A model generated the notes under the pieces. The model ran no database searches and was not told the origin of the DNA. It saw only the letters and a list, made by a program, of their open reading frames with translations. This document shows positions 25,286 through 33,985 of a stretch of 64,000 bases of DNA, one piece after another (the first letter of the stretch is position 1; every line of letters begins with the position of its first letter). This DNA is from Mycobacterium sp. E3251 (GTDB lineage: Bacteria; Actinomycetota; Actinomycetes; Mycobacteriales; Mycobacteriaceae): NCBI RefSeq assembly GCF_001666835.1, contig NZ_LZJF01000168.1, forward strand, positions 1 through 64,000, given 5' to 3'. Both the position numbers and the translations under genes were made by a program.

Positions 25286-26742
25286 GTCTCGCCGACCTGT
25301 TGAACGGCCTGCCGGAGGTCGCCGTGCACGTGCTGGGTGCCGACAAGAACGCCGTGTCGCGTGACGATCTGGTCACCAGTGCCGACCAGCTGGGCGCGCT
25401 GCTCACCGAGTGCGGACTGACGCAGGGCCAGGTCGTGGCCGCCATGCTGCCCAACGACGCGATCACCGTCGCCGCGCTCTTCGGCACGTGGCTGGCCGCC
25501 GGGGTGTACACACCGCTGAACCCGAGGGCGGCCGACGCCGAGCTCGCAGCCCAGCTGAAGACATTGCGTCCCGTTGCCGTCATCACGACGCCCGCCCTCG
25601 CGCAACGTTTCTCGACCTTTGACATCTCGGTCATCACCGGCGATGCATTGGCCTGGGCCATTACGCGAAAGTGCGACCAACCGGCAGCGGCACGGCCCTA
25701 CGACGGCGATGTGGCACTGTTGCAGTTCACCTCCGGCACCACGGGCCCGCCGAAGCCGGTGCCGCTTCGGCACACCACGGTGCTCGACCTGATCGACCGG
25801 CTGTTGGCGAAACTTCGTGGGACGAAAGCCACTACCGACGCACCGAAGCGTCCGCCGATGCCGAACCTCGTGCCGTTGTCGTTGTCGTTGTGGGCGGGTA
25901 TCTACCAGGTGCTGTTCGCGTTCCGGGCGGGTTCGGGCGTGGTGCTGATGGAGCGATTCTCCCCGTCGGACTTCGCCGCGCTGGTTCGGCGGCACCAATT
26001 GCGATCCACGGTACTGCCGCCTGCGGCGCTCACCATGGTGTTGCACGACGACTCGGTCACCGACTTGTCGCCGCTGAAGATCGTGCGGTCGATCACCGCT
26101 CCCCTGTCACCCGTTCAAGCTGCCCGCTTCAGGGACAAGTTCGGGGTGATCGTGCTGAACTCCTACGGCCAAACGGAACTCGGCGGTGAAGTGGTGGGCT
26201 GGTCGGCAGCCGATGCCCGCGAGTGGGGAGAGACCAAACTCGGCTCGGTGGGGCGGCCTCTGCCCGGCATCGACGTCACCATTGCCGATGACGAGGTGAT
26301 GGTGCGCACGCCGACGACGGCGGCGCGCAACATCGATCCGGCGTTCCTCGACCGGCTCACGGATGACGGCTGGTTTCACACCGGCGATTTGGGCTGGTTC
26401 GACGACGACGGGTTCCTCTGGCTCGACGGCCGGGTGTCCGACATGATCAACCGCGGCGGTCTCAAGGTTTTTCCGGGCACCGTCGAAGACGTCATCCTCG
26501 CCGCCGGCGGGGTGCGGGATGCCGCCGTCGTGGGCATCCCCGATGAGCGGCTCGGCGAGGTGCCTTGGGCATTCGTCGTGCGACGTGATCAGGCCGTGAC
26601 AGAAGAGAGCCTCACCGAGTGGTGCCGGGATCGATTGACGCCGTACCGCGTGCCTGTGCGATTCGTGTTCGTCGATCGGCTGCCGCGCAACGACGTCGGC
26701 AAGGTGGTCAAGCGTGAGCTCGCCGCCATGGCCAATGCGTGA
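25282..26742 (+). CDS. Acyl-CoA synthetase (AMP-binding)
   Basis: This 486-residue ligase ends the six-gene operon. It has LQFTSGTTGPPKPVPLRH, in which the Gly after the P-loop Lys is Pro, NSYGQTELGG, FHTGDLGWFDDDG, NRGGLKVFPG and the lysine motif NDVGKVVKREL. The chain is a little short at the N-terminus for a FadD. It probably activates the acid that enters the operon's beta-oxidation round, although a synthetase placed last is unusual. Confidence 0.87.
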   Translation: MSLADLLNGLPEVAVHVLGADKNAVSRDDLVTSADQLGALLTECGLTQGQVVAAMLPNDAITVAALFGTWLAAGVYTPLNPRAADAELAAQLKTLRPVAVITTPALAQRFSTFDISVITGDALAWAITRKCDQPAAARPYDGDVALLQFTSGTTGPPKPVPLRHTTVLDLIDRLLAKLRGTKATTDAPKRPPMPNLVPLSLSLWAGIYQVLFAFRAGSGVVLMERFSPSDFAALVRRHQLRSTVLPPAALTMVLHDDSVTDLSPLKIVRSITAPLSPVQAARFRDKFGVIVLNSYGQTELGGEVVGWSAADAREWGETKLGSVGRPLPGIDVTIADDEVMVRTPTTAARNIDPAFLDRLTDDGWFHTGDLGWFDDDGFLWLDGRVSDMINRGGLKVFPGTVEDVILAAGGVRDAAVVGIPDERLGEVPWAFVVRRDQAVTEESLTEWCRDRLTPYRVPVRFVFVDRLPRNDVGKVVKRELAAMANA

Positions 26743-26768
26743 ACCTGAACCGGCAAATCACACATTTA

Positions 26769-26784
26769 GATAATCCGGATTCTC
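26769..26784. promoter_or_regulatory. Dyad site, GATAA-N6-TTCTC
   Basis: GATAATCCGGATTCTC fits the 5-6-5 dyad, and an extra ATTCTC/GAGAAT pair overlaps its right end (26779-26796). It lies 78 bp upstream of a cassette of small membrane proteins. Confidence 0.5.
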
Positions 26785-26861
26785 TAAATTGAGAATGCTG
26801 CTAACATTCTAGGAAGGTTTGCGTTCGAACCCAGCGACCGCCGGAGTCAGGAGCCAGGGAT

Positions 26862-26960
26862 GTGATCGAGGAATTGGTGCGGATGGCGGTCACCTGGGGT
26901 GTCATGTGCGCACTGGTCGCCTTCTTTTACTGGATGTTGTCGAACATCGGCACGTTCTGA
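26862..26960 (+). CDS. Very small membrane protein (32 residues)
   Basis: From the GTG at 26862 a 32-residue peptide is read with a single hydrophobic helix: VTWGVMCALVAFFYWML near residues 10-26. CAGGAG lies about 10 bases upstream. I do not recognise the family. Its place in front of three further membrane proteins on the same strand suggests a small subunit of a membrane complex. Confidence 0.5.
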   Translation: MIEELVRMAVTWGVMCALVAFFYWMLSNIGTF

Positions 26961-27074
26961 CCGCAGCGGTGGGCCCCTCCCGGATCCCTCCGGCAGTGCG
27001 GACAGCGCTTGCGCGAGATCGCCGAGGTGCGCATGGCCTCACCCGCATTTGACCAGCAAGGAGGAATCAGCGCG

Positions 27075-27194
27075 GTGGACGAACAGGATCGTCGGCGTCG
27101 ACGCGGGCTCATCGTCTTCCAGGTCTGGATATACGGCGTGCTGCTGACGATGTTTCTCATCCAGCTTTCGATGTTGCTCACCAGAGATTGGTAG
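27075..27194 (+). CDS. Small membrane protein (39 residues)
   Basis: The GTG at 27075 follows AAGGAGG by 10 bases, the best ribosome site in the neighbourhood, so I prefer it to the longer 61-residue frame from 27009. The peptide has a charged start (DEQDRRRRRG) then one helix VFQVWIYGVLLTMFLIQLSML. By the positive-inside rule the N-terminus faces the cytoplasm. Family unknown. It ends three bases before the next gene, which supports co-expression. Confidence 0.6.
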   Translation: MDEQDRRRRRGLIVFQVWIYGVLLTMFLIQLSMLLTRDW

Positions 27195-27197
27195 CCC

Positions 27198-27914
27198 ATG
27201 CGATCGCCCTCTGCGAAGTCATCTCGCGGTGAACCCCACTTCGCTTCATCGCCTTTGGACGAACATGACCTTCAGAGCCGTCGGGCACAACGACGGGCGG
27301 ATCTCTGGCTGATAGCGGGCACGGCACTGATGGGCACCCTCGTGCTCGGCGTCGTCGGGCTCCCCCTCTTCTTGCGCGGCTTGTACCTGTTGCGCAATGC
27401 CCAACGCGAAGGGCTGTCGGTGCGTCCGCTGATGGTCACGCTCATCGGCTACGTCATCATCCTGGACGCGGCGCTGAACAGCATCGGCTGGGCGCTCGAC
27501 TTGTTCGCCAATCACGCCCTGATCACCCGCACCGTGTTCACCGCGTGGGGGAATCTGATGGATGGGGGATATTTCTGGCACTACAACGAACTTTGGATCG
27601 GAGGTGCGGGTGCGCCTGGGGAGAAGGCGTGGGTCCTCGTGTGCGTGCTCATCGCCTTTCCCATGCGGATGGCCGCGGCGATCGGCTTCCTGCAGATGAA
27701 GCGGTGGGGCCACCAGTGGATGATTGTGACGTGCTGGTTCGGCGTGGTGGTGTGGACCGGCTACATCTTCAACATGACGTTGTATGCCGATGTCCGCTAC
27801 GCGGCGGTGGGCCTGCCGGTGCTGGCCTGGTGGGCCTACAACGTCTTTTACATCACGCCGTTCCTTGCGATCCCCTACCTGCACACCGTGAATCGGGAAA
27901 TCTTCTCGGACTGA
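27198..27914 (+). CDS. Unknown polytopic membrane protein
   Basis: This 238-residue protein has a polar N-terminus of about 36 residues and five likely membrane helices near 37-60, 78-101, 143-165, 174-197 and 202-229. A conserved-looking loop between helices 2 and 3 holds GGYFWHYNELWIGG, with His and Glu that could bind metal or substrate. I do not recognise the family. It lies between two small membrane peptides and a single-helix protein, then two SDRs, so a membrane oxidoreductase or transport complex for a lipid is possible but unproven. Confidence 0.7.
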   Translation: MRSPSAKSSRGEPHFASSPLDEHDLQSRRAQRRADLWLIAGTALMGTLVLGVVGLPLFLRGLYLLRNAQREGLSVRPLMVTLIGYVIILDAALNSIGWALDLFANHALITRTVFTAWGNLMDGGYFWHYNELWIGGAGAPGEKAWVLVCVLIAFPMRMAAAIGFLQMKRWGHQWMIVTCWFGVVVWTGYIFNMTLYADVRYAAVGLPVLAWWAYNVFYITPFLAIPYLHTVNREIFSD

Positions 27915-27932
27915 GTGATCCGGAAAGGGCCA

Positions 27933-28373
27933 ATGGTGTCTGAATCAACCGTGCAAGCGAGCGCATCGGCCGAATCGCTGCCTCCCGGCACGACCTCGAC
28001 CTGGGCGCGGATGCATAAGTGGCTCAAGCGAGGCCTGTTCGTCTGCCTGTTCGGGTTGGTGATCGAGGGGTCGCTCACCGTTCCGGTGATCGCGGTCTGG
28101 TATGGCTGGCCCACGCTTTCGCTCACGCAAATCTGCAGCGAATTGCTGAAGGTGCGCTACTCCGACGACACACTCGAGTGCACGCAGCCCTACCCCATCG
28201 GCGGGCCGCCGTTCGGCGGCGCCCCCGAAGCGGCTGGGCAGCACACCGCGAAGGACGACTGGGGAGTACAACCCCACCCGCGGTACAACCGAATCGGCTT
28301 CCGCGAACTGGTGACGATCCACGATGAGCGGATCGCACGGCAAGCGAAGGCGCCTTCGGCGCCAAAACCGTAG
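27933..28373 (+). CDS. Unknown single-helix membrane protein
   Basis: From the ATG at 27933 (GGAAAGGG just upstream) this protein of about 146 residues has one helix near 34-52 (LFVCLFGLVIEGSLTVPVI) and a proline- and glycine-rich outer domain with two Cys (QICSELL and LECTQPY) about 20 residues apart, which could form a disulphide outside the membrane. The GTG at 27915 is an alternative start. Family not recognised. It follows the five-helix protein almost directly. Confidence 0.65.
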   Translation: MVSESTVQASASAESLPPGTTSTWARMHKWLKRGLFVCLFGLVIEGSLTVPVIAVWYGWPTLSLTQICSELLKVRYSDDTLECTQPYPIGGPPFGGAPEAAGQHTAKDDWGVQPHPRYNRIGFRELVTIHDERIARQAKAPSAPKP

Positions 28374-28385
28374 GTCAGTGCGAAC

Positions 28386-28988
28386 ATGACAGCCCCGCAC
28401 GTCATCGGGCGCAGCGATGCCGTCTCGTGGGCGATCGCAGCGAGTCTCAAATCAGTGGTCCACGACATCGACGAATCGACTCAGCCGGAGTCGGACAACG
28501 TCGTCATCGTTGCCGGAGTCGATCCATTGCTCGAACCAACTCACGTCGGCACTTTGAGTGCGACCGATTGGCGCCGATTCGCCGAACGTCCGATGCGTCA
28601 AGTGCTGAATGCGTTACAACGGTCGTATTCCTCGATGCACCAGAACGGCGGACGGATCGTCCTGGTGATGCCGTCCATCGGAATGACCGGGGCACCATAC
28701 CTCGTCCCGTACACCACCGCGCTCGAGGGCATCCGCGCGATGGCCAAGTCCGCCGCCCGCCAATGGGCTTCTCAACACGTGATCGTCAATATGGTTGCCG
28801 CCCCGCTACATCTTTTCGAGCCCCGACTGAGCGCATCGGCCGGCCACGTGACCGCGGCCGCGCTCCAGGACGATGACGCGCTCATCGAATCGATAGTCGA
28901 GACGGCACGATTCCTGCTCAAGCACGAGGTCGCGGGCCTCGTGGGCGAAACCGTCATCGTCGACGGCGGAGCCGTGATGCTCCCATGA
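28386..28988 (+). CDS. SDR-fold protein lacking the catalytic lysine and cofactor loop
   Basis: This 200-residue protein matches the second half of a short-chain dehydrogenase: GRIVLVMPSIGMTGAPYLVPY, AMAKSAARQWA, and the C-terminal GLVGETVIVDGGAVML. The N-terminal TGxxxGxG loop is missing, and at the YxxxK site Tyr109 is kept but the residue four later is Leu113. It is thus unlikely to be an ordinary dehydrogenase. It overlaps the start of the intact SDR downstream (ATGA), so it may be a structural partner of that enzyme. Confidence 0.75.
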   Translation: MTAPHVIGRSDAVSWAIAASLKSVVHDIDESTQPESDNVVIVAGVDPLLEPTHVGTLSATDWRRFAERPMRQVLNALQRSYSSMHQNGGRIVLVMPSIGMTGAPYLVPYTTALEGIRAMAKSAARQWASQHVIVNMVAAPLHLFEPRLSASAGHVTAAALQDDDALIESIVETARFLLKHEVAGLVGETVIVDGGAVMLP

Positions 28989-29743
28989 CCCTCAACGGTT
29001 ACACCGTGCTGGTCACCGGAGCCGGTGGCGGTGTGGGGCGCGGCATCGCCCGCGCGCTGGCGATCGACGGCGCGCACGTCTTCGTCGCCACCCGATCGGA
29101 GAACGGAAGGTCCGTCGCCACCGAGATCGTCGAGGGCGGTCATCGAGCGGGCTGGGTCCGCTGTGATGTCACCGTCAGAGAGTCCGTTGTCGGCGCCGTC
29201 GAGGCCGCGGTGAATGACACCGGGCGTCTCGATGCGCTCATCCACAACGCCACATGCAACGCATCCAGCCAGCCGCACCACCTTGAGGACGTCGATGAGG
29301 CGTTGTGGCAGGACCACATCGGCGTCTCGGTGACCGGCGCCTATCACTGCGCAAGCGCGGCCTTCGAGGCACTGCGCGAACGCGGAGGGACCTTCTTGGT
29401 GATGACCTCGCCCGCAGGTATCGAGGGCAGCGCCACGCTGCCGCTATACGCCTCCATGAAGGGCGCACTGCGGGGCTTTGCGAAAAGCCTGGCGCGCGAA
29501 TGGGGATCTCATGGCATCACCGTCAACGTCATTTCACCGCTTGCATATTCACCCGCTATGACCGCAGCCATCGAAGCAGACCCCGCAATGGAGGAGCGGC
29601 TTGCGCGACGCATCCCACTCGGCCGCATCGGCGATCCGCAGATCGACATCGGTTCGGCCGTCACTTTTCTCGTGGGTCCGCGCGCCCGATACCTCACCGG
29701 ACAGACCATCGGGGTCGACGGCGGGCACTTCACCAACCTCTAG
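28985..29743 (+). CDS. Short-chain dehydrogenase/reductase
   Basis: This 252-residue SDR is complete: cofactor loop TGAGGGVGRG at 11-20, HNATCNAS, Ser142 in TSPAGIEG, and Tyr155 and Lys159 in LYASMKGAL. The end has GQTIGVDGGHF. It should oxidise or reduce a hydroxyl or keto group with NAD(P). It shares an ATGA overlap with the degenerate SDR upstream and closes the membrane-protein cassette. Confidence 0.88.
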   Translation: MTLNGYTVLVTGAGGGVGRGIARALAIDGAHVFVATRSENGRSVATEIVEGGHRAGWVRCDVTVRESVVGAVEAAVNDTGRLDALIHNATCNASSQPHHLEDVDEALWQDHIGVSVTGAYHCASAAFEALRERGGTFLVMTSPAGIEGSATLPLYASMKGALRGFAKSLAREWGSHGITVNVISPLAYSPAMTAAIEADPAMEERLARRIPLGRIGDPQIDIGSAVTFLVGPRARYLTGQTIGVDGGHFTNL

Positions 29744-29851
29744 GACGTCGTTGAAATCGGTCTCGTTCTGGGTAAAGCCGCGCACCTCATCGGCGCTCCA
29801 TCATGTCACCGACCTTGCGACCGGCGGCCGTTCTACGATAGCTTTCAATGC

Positions 29852-29867
29852 GAGAACGCCTACTCTC
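29852..29867. promoter_or_regulatory. Dyad site, GAGAA-N6-CTCTC
   Basis: GAGAACGCCTACTCTC fits the 5-6-5 dyad with one mismatch. It lies 111 bp upstream of the amidohydrolase at 29978. Confidence 0.5.
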
Positions 29868-29870
29868 GCT

Positions 29871-29893
29871 GATTGGTAGTGGCGTTACCAATC
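29871..29893. promoter_or_regulatory. Second inverted repeat upstream of the amidohydrolase
   Basis: GATTGGTA and TACCAATC form a perfect 8-bp dyad around a 7-base centre, three bases after the GAGAA-N6-CTCTC site. It may bind a second regulator or form a leader hairpin. Confidence 0.4.
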
Positions 29894-29977
29894 GACGCCC
29901 CGCCTATCGCTTGATGGAACATCGATGAAGCGCAAGGCGATTTTGGCCGGTTTGACAGCGTCTCGAAAGGAACCACG

Positions 29978-31156
29978 ATGCCCCACCCCAAGGCGTTCGA
30001 AGTGTGGGATGCGGACAATCACATGTACGAGACGATCGACGCCTACACGCGGTATTTGCCGGAGAAGTACTCCGAGGCGCTGAAATTCGTCGACGTCAAT
30101 GGCCGCACGAAACTCCAGATCCTCGGCGTGATCACCGAGACCATTCCGAACCCGACCTACGAAGTGATTCCCACCCCAGGTGCATGGGCCGACTACTACC
30201 GCGGGATCAACCCGGAGGGTAAGAGCCTGCGCGAACTTGCCGAGCCGATCCGCTGCCCGGACGAGTTCCGACGCCCGGACCTGCGTTTGGCTTTGATGGA
30301 CCGCCAAGGCGTCGACGGCGCGCTGATGTTTCCGACGACGGCGGGCATGCTCGAGGAGCGGACGAAATCCGACACGGAGCTCACCCATGCGGTCACCCAC
30401 GCATTCAACCGCTGGCTGCTCGACGACTGGACGTTCAACTTCAAGGACCGCATCTACCCGGTCCCCGCGATCTCGCTCAACGATCCCGCGAAGGGCGTCG
30501 CGGAACTCGAGTGGTGCCTGGAAAACGGCGCCAAGACGGTGCTGATCCGGCCGGCGCCGGTTCCCCGGGAGGACGGCACGTCGCGGTCAGCCGCCCTGCC
30601 GGAATTCGACGAATTCTGGCGGCTGGTTGAGTCCTCGGGCATCTCCGTGCAGATGCACAACTCCGACTCCGGGTACGACCGCTACCTGTCCGACTGGGAG
30701 AGCGGCGAGGAATTCCAGGGCTTTCAGCTGACCAAGTTCCGCGGCTTCATCTATGAAGAGAGCCGCCACATCTTCGACACGCTAGCGGCGTTCATCGCCC
30801 ACGGGGTGTTCGAGCGGTTCCCCGGACTGCGCATCGGTGTGGTCGAGAACGGCGGGTCATGGGCCCAGCGCCTGATGGATGTGTTCGATCGGGTGTACCG
30901 CAAGAAGCCGCGCGAGTTCAGCGAGCACCCCTGTGACGTCTTCCGCAGGCACGTGTGGGTAAACCCCTTTCACGAGGAAGACATGTCGCACCTGATCGAC
31001 ATTCTCGGTGCAGATCGGGTGATGTTCGGATCAGACTATCCGCATCCGGAGGGACTCGCCGAGCCCGCCGACTTCGTCAAGGAACTCGAGACCCTTCCCG
31101 CGCCCACCACGGCGCGAGTGATGGGAGCCAACCTCAAGGAACTCATCGGCCTCTAG
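29978..31156 (+). CDS. Amidohydrolase-2 family protein
   Basis: This 392-residue TIM-barrel metalloenzyme has DADNHMYET at the N-terminus, VQMHNSDSG, FIAHGVFERFP and the C-terminal GSDYPHPEG, giving the usual His and Asp metal ligands. AAAGGA precedes the ATG. It is close to the protein at 39632 (shared DNHMYET, YLP, RPAPVP and SDxPHPEG). Relatives hydrolyse or decarboxylate ring-cleavage acids. It stands alone between the SDR cassette and a convergent acyl-CoA synthetase operon. Confidence 0.88.
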   Translation: MPHPKAFEVWDADNHMYETIDAYTRYLPEKYSEALKFVDVNGRTKLQILGVITETIPNPTYEVIPTPGAWADYYRGINPEGKSLRELAEPIRCPDEFRRPDLRLALMDRQGVDGALMFPTTAGMLEERTKSDTELTHAVTHAFNRWLLDDWTFNFKDRIYPVPAISLNDPAKGVAELEWCLENGAKTVLIRPAPVPREDGTSRSAALPEFDEFWRLVESSGISVQMHNSDSGYDRYLSDWESGEEFQGFQLTKFRGFIYEESRHIFDTLAAFIAHGVFERFPGLRIGVVENGGSWAQRLMDVFDRVYRKKPREFSEHPCDVFRRHVWVNPFHEEDMSHLIDILGADRVMFGSDYPHPEGLAEPADFVKELETLPAPTTARVMGANLKELIGL

Positions 31157-31207
31157 CCGCGTTCCTTCGAGCGCTTCGGCTTCCGGGGCGACATCCGCGC
31201 GGATACC

Positions 31208-31222
31208 GCCCATTAGGTGGGC
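31208..31222. terminator. Possible short hairpin between convergent genes
   Basis: GCCCA-TTAGG-TGGGC can form a 5-bp stem between the ends of the amidohydrolase and the acyl-CoA synthetase, and a 12-bp palindrome ATCCGCGCGGAT precedes it at 31193-31204. The stem is short and no T-run follows, so this is uncertain. Confidence 0.3.
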
Positions 31223-31229
31223 CAATCAC

Positions 31230-32786
31230 TTACCGACTACCGTACCGACCCCGTAACTCCGTCTTGAGCAACTTGCCGGTAACGTTGCGAGGAAGCGCGT
31301 CAACGATTTCCAGTTGTTCCGGCGTCTTGTGCTTGCTCAATCCTTGAGCTTGACAATGTTCGAAGATCGATGACAGCGTCACCTCCGCGCCGGGGTGCGC
31401 GACGACAACCGCGCAGACGCGTTCTCCGGTTCGCTCGTCGGGCACGCCGATCACCGCGACGTCCGCCACCGACGGGTGGCTGGCCAGCACGCCCTCGATC
31501 TCCAGTGCCGAAATGTTCTCGGCGTTGCGGATGATCGCGTCCTTGATCCGCCCGGTGACGACGACATTGCCGTCGTCATCGATGCGACCGAGATCGCCTG
31601 TGCGGAACCAGCCGTCGTCGTCGAACGCCTGGGCATCCATGGAGGAGTCGACGTAGCCCAGGAAACACGGTGGCCCCTTGAGCCGCAGTTCCCCTTCGAC
31701 GCCGCGCGTGACTTGTCGCTCTGACGCGTCGACAACGCGTACCACAACGCCGGGAACCGGTTTGCCGACGGTGTGATCCAGCAGCTCCGCAGGCCCGTTG
31801 GGCGCCTGCGAAGTGGCGACCGGGAACTCGGTCAGGCCCCAAGAATTAGCCACGCCGTCGACTGAAAACAGCTGCCGCACTTCGCGACCAAGCTTGGGGG
31901 TGATGGGCGCACCGCCGCCGACACATCCTCGCAGATCGGGATAGAGCGGCTCGGCACCGTGTGCGCGCTGTGCCGCCATGAACGCAACGAAGAACGGGGT
32001 CGCGCTGCCCAGCAGAGTCGGGCGATGCGCCGCGATGGCGAACGGGGTCTCAACGGGATCGAATGCGTCGAACAGCACGAGTCGCATGCCGGTGCGCAGA
32101 GCCGCGGCGAGCATGGCGGCGCCGCCGATGTGCGAAACCGGAAACGCGATGGGGTTGACGTCCCTGCTGGACGCCCCGACGATGCCGACCACCCCGGCCG
32201 AACCCGCGATGACCGAGCGGTCGCAGTGTCGTGCGCCTTTCGGTGCGGCCGTCGTGCCCGACGAATAGTAGATCCACCGCGGATTCTCGGTGCCGGTCGG
32301 CGGCGGAGGCAGCACCCGCGGATCGCCCGCCGGCAGCCGAAGCCCGCCGGTGATGGGCGCGTCGTGGTCGAAGACTATGACCGACATTCGCCTCTCACGG
32401 GCGAGGCGGTGCGCGAGCGACGTGTGGTCGAAGTTACGCCACAATCCCGGCACGATCAGCACCTCTGTACCGAGTTGCGTTATCACGAACTGTAATTCGC
32501 TCTCGCGCCAGATCGGCAGCACCGGGTTCTGAACCGCACCTAGCCGCGCCAGTGCCGCCATGACGACCATCGTCTCCAGCGTGCTCGGCAGCTGCCATGA
32601 CACCACGGTGCCGGCACCGATACCGCGCTCCGCCAAGGCCGCCGCGCACGTCACGGCGGCCTCCCGCAGCTGTGCGCAGGACAGCTTTCGCCCGTGATCG
32701 TCGGCGAGGACCACCCGTCCGGGATGCGCCTGAGCTGCGGCCTCGATCAGCGACCAGTAGGTCTGCGCGACGGGATGGACGGTCAC
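31230..32786 (-). CDS. Acyl-CoA synthetase (AMP-binding)
   Basis: This ligase of about 518 residues starts at the GTG at 32786, which overlaps the TGA of the upstream acyl-CoA dehydrogenase; the longer frame is antisense-like and rejected. The P-loop YYSSGTTAAPKG is at about 173-184, then NSWGLTEFP, WFRTGDLGRIDDDG, GRIKDAIIRNAENI and the lysine motif NVTGKLLKTEL. It ends a four-gene operon with an amidohydrolase and two acyl-CoA dehydrogenases. It should make the CoA ester on which those dehydrogenases act. Confidence 0.88.
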   Translation of the reverse strand: MTVHPVAQTYWSLIEAAAQAHPGRVVLADDHGRKLSCAQLREAAVTCAAALAERGIGAGTVVSWQLPSTLETMVVMAALARLGAVQNPVLPIWRESELQFVITQLGTEVLIVPGLWRNFDHTSLAHRLARERRMSVIVFDHDAPITGGLRLPAGDPRVLPPPPTGTENPRWIYYSSGTTAAPKGARHCDRSVIAGSAGVVGIVGASSRDVNPIAFPVSHIGGAAMLAAALRTGMRLVLFDAFDPVETPFAIAAHRPTLLGSATPFFVAFMAAQRAHGAEPLYPDLRGCVGGGAPITPKLGREVRQLFSVDGVANSWGLTEFPVATSQAPNGPAELLDHTVGKPVPGVVVRVVDASERQVTRGVEGELRLKGPPCFLGYVDSSMDAQAFDDDGWFRTGDLGRIDDDGNVVVTGRIKDAIIRNAENISALEIEGVLASHPSVADVAVIGVPDERTGERVCAVVVAHPGAEVTLSSIFEHCQAQGLSKHKTPEQLEIVDALPRNVTGKLLKTELRGRYGSR

Positions 32787-33985
32787 CGGCTCGGCAAGTG
32801 CAGTCTGCGCTTGGCGAGGATGTTGCGCATCATCTCCGAGCTGCCACCCGATATCGTGTACGCGCGCGACCACAGCCAGCATTCGCGCAAGCGTTCTTTC
32901 GCCTCCCGCACATCGTCGTCTGCGGCCGCGACGACCGTCGCAGACGCCGCCAGCCGAGCGCCGTACGCCGCGACCCGGTGATAGGTCTCGGCAAAGCTCA
33001 ACTTCGCTATCGAGCCGTCTCCAGGCTGTTCGTCACCCGATGTCAGCCGGTCCACGTGGTCGTCGATGAACGCCTTGGCCACTTCGACCTCGACGGCCAA
33101 CTCGGCGACCTGCTGGCGGATGTCACCCGAGTCCAGCGCTGGCGCGCCGTCGATGAGCGAGTAATTGGCCGCGGTGACCAGATCGTCGATCAACAGTTCG
33201 AGCAGGATGACGTTCCCGCCGATGCCGAACCGTTCAAAGTCCAGGCCCGCCATGATGATCGACCAGCCCTGGCCTGCTTCGCCGATCAGGCTGTCCGCCC
33301 CAAGCGTGACTCCAGTCAGGAAGACCTCGTTGACCTCGATCGCGTCGCCGATCGTCCGGATCGGGCGAATCTCGATACCCTCTGCGGACAGCGGCACGGC
33401 GAAAACCGACAGGCCGTGATGCCGCGACGAGGCCGGGTCGGTGCGGATCAGGGCGAGACCCATGTCGGCCCAGTGCCCGTCGGTAATCCACGTCTTCTGC
33501 CCGTCGATGAGCCAATCGCCATCGGCTTGCTGCACGCCGCGGCTGCGCACTGCGGCGATATCGCTGCCCGCATCGGGTTCACTGAGCAGTTGGCACCAGA
33601 CGTGCTCGCTGCGCCGAATGGGCGGCAACAGCCGTTGCTTCTGCTCGTCGGATCCAAAGTGCAGGAGGACGTGCGCGGCGAGGTTCACTTGGTCCACCGG
33701 GCGTGGCGCCCTGGCGCGGAGGACCTCCTCGCTCACGATGCGGTCGTGCAGCGGGTGGTGGTCGTCGCGACCGCCGTATTCGACCGGCCAGTCCGCGCCC
33801 GCTAGCCCCGCCTCGAAGAGGCTGGCGAACCAGGTGCGCAGCAGGGCTTCTTGTTCGGGAGTCTCTGGCGCCCGGTGGCCTTCCCGCGCTTCGATCGGCG
33901 GTGCATGTTGGGCGATGTGCGCCCTGACCCGGTCCCTGAAGTCGGCCAGCTGCGCATCGCTGGGCCGGCTCCCGAATACGCTCAC
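32783..33985 (-). CDS. Acyl-CoA dehydrogenase, longer subunit
   Basis: This protein of about 400 residues starts at the GTG at 33985 (MSVFGSRPSDAQ) in a GTGA overlap with the preceding dehydrogenase. It shows GADWPVEYGG, LLSEPDAGSDIAAV, IDGQKTWITDGH and a C-terminal TISGGSSEMMRNILAKRRLHL. It is the long FadE-type chain and, with the shorter chain at 33982, probably forms a heteromeric enzyme like FadE28/FadE29. The Glu of the classic YEGT motif is absent (ISGGSSE). Confidence 0.87.
   Translation of the reverse strand: MSVFGSRPSDAQLADFRDRVRAHIAQHAPPIEAREGHRAPETPEQEALLRTWFASLFEAGLAGADWPVEYGGRDDHHPLHDRIVSEEVLRARAPRPVDQVNLAAHVLLHFGSDEQKQRLLPPIRRSEHVWCQLLSEPDAGSDIAAVRSRGVQQADGDWLIDGQKTWITDGHWADMGLALIRTDPASSRHHGLSVFAVPLSAEGIEIRPIRTIGDAIEVNEVFLTGVTLGADSLIGEAGQGWSIIMAGLDFERFGIGGNVILLELLIDDLVTAANYSLIDGAPALDSGDIRQQVAELAVEVEVAKAFIDDHVDRLTSGDEQPGDGSIAKLSFAETYHRVAAYGARLAASATVVAAADDDVREAKERLRECWLWSRAYTISGGSSEMMRNILAKRRLHLPSR

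Noticed and set aside
32597..33805. Long plus-strand open frame of about 400 codons
   Set aside because: It is antisense to the acyl-CoA dehydrogenase at 32783, is very rich in Arg, Pro and Ala and has no family motif; it is a high-GC shadow frame.
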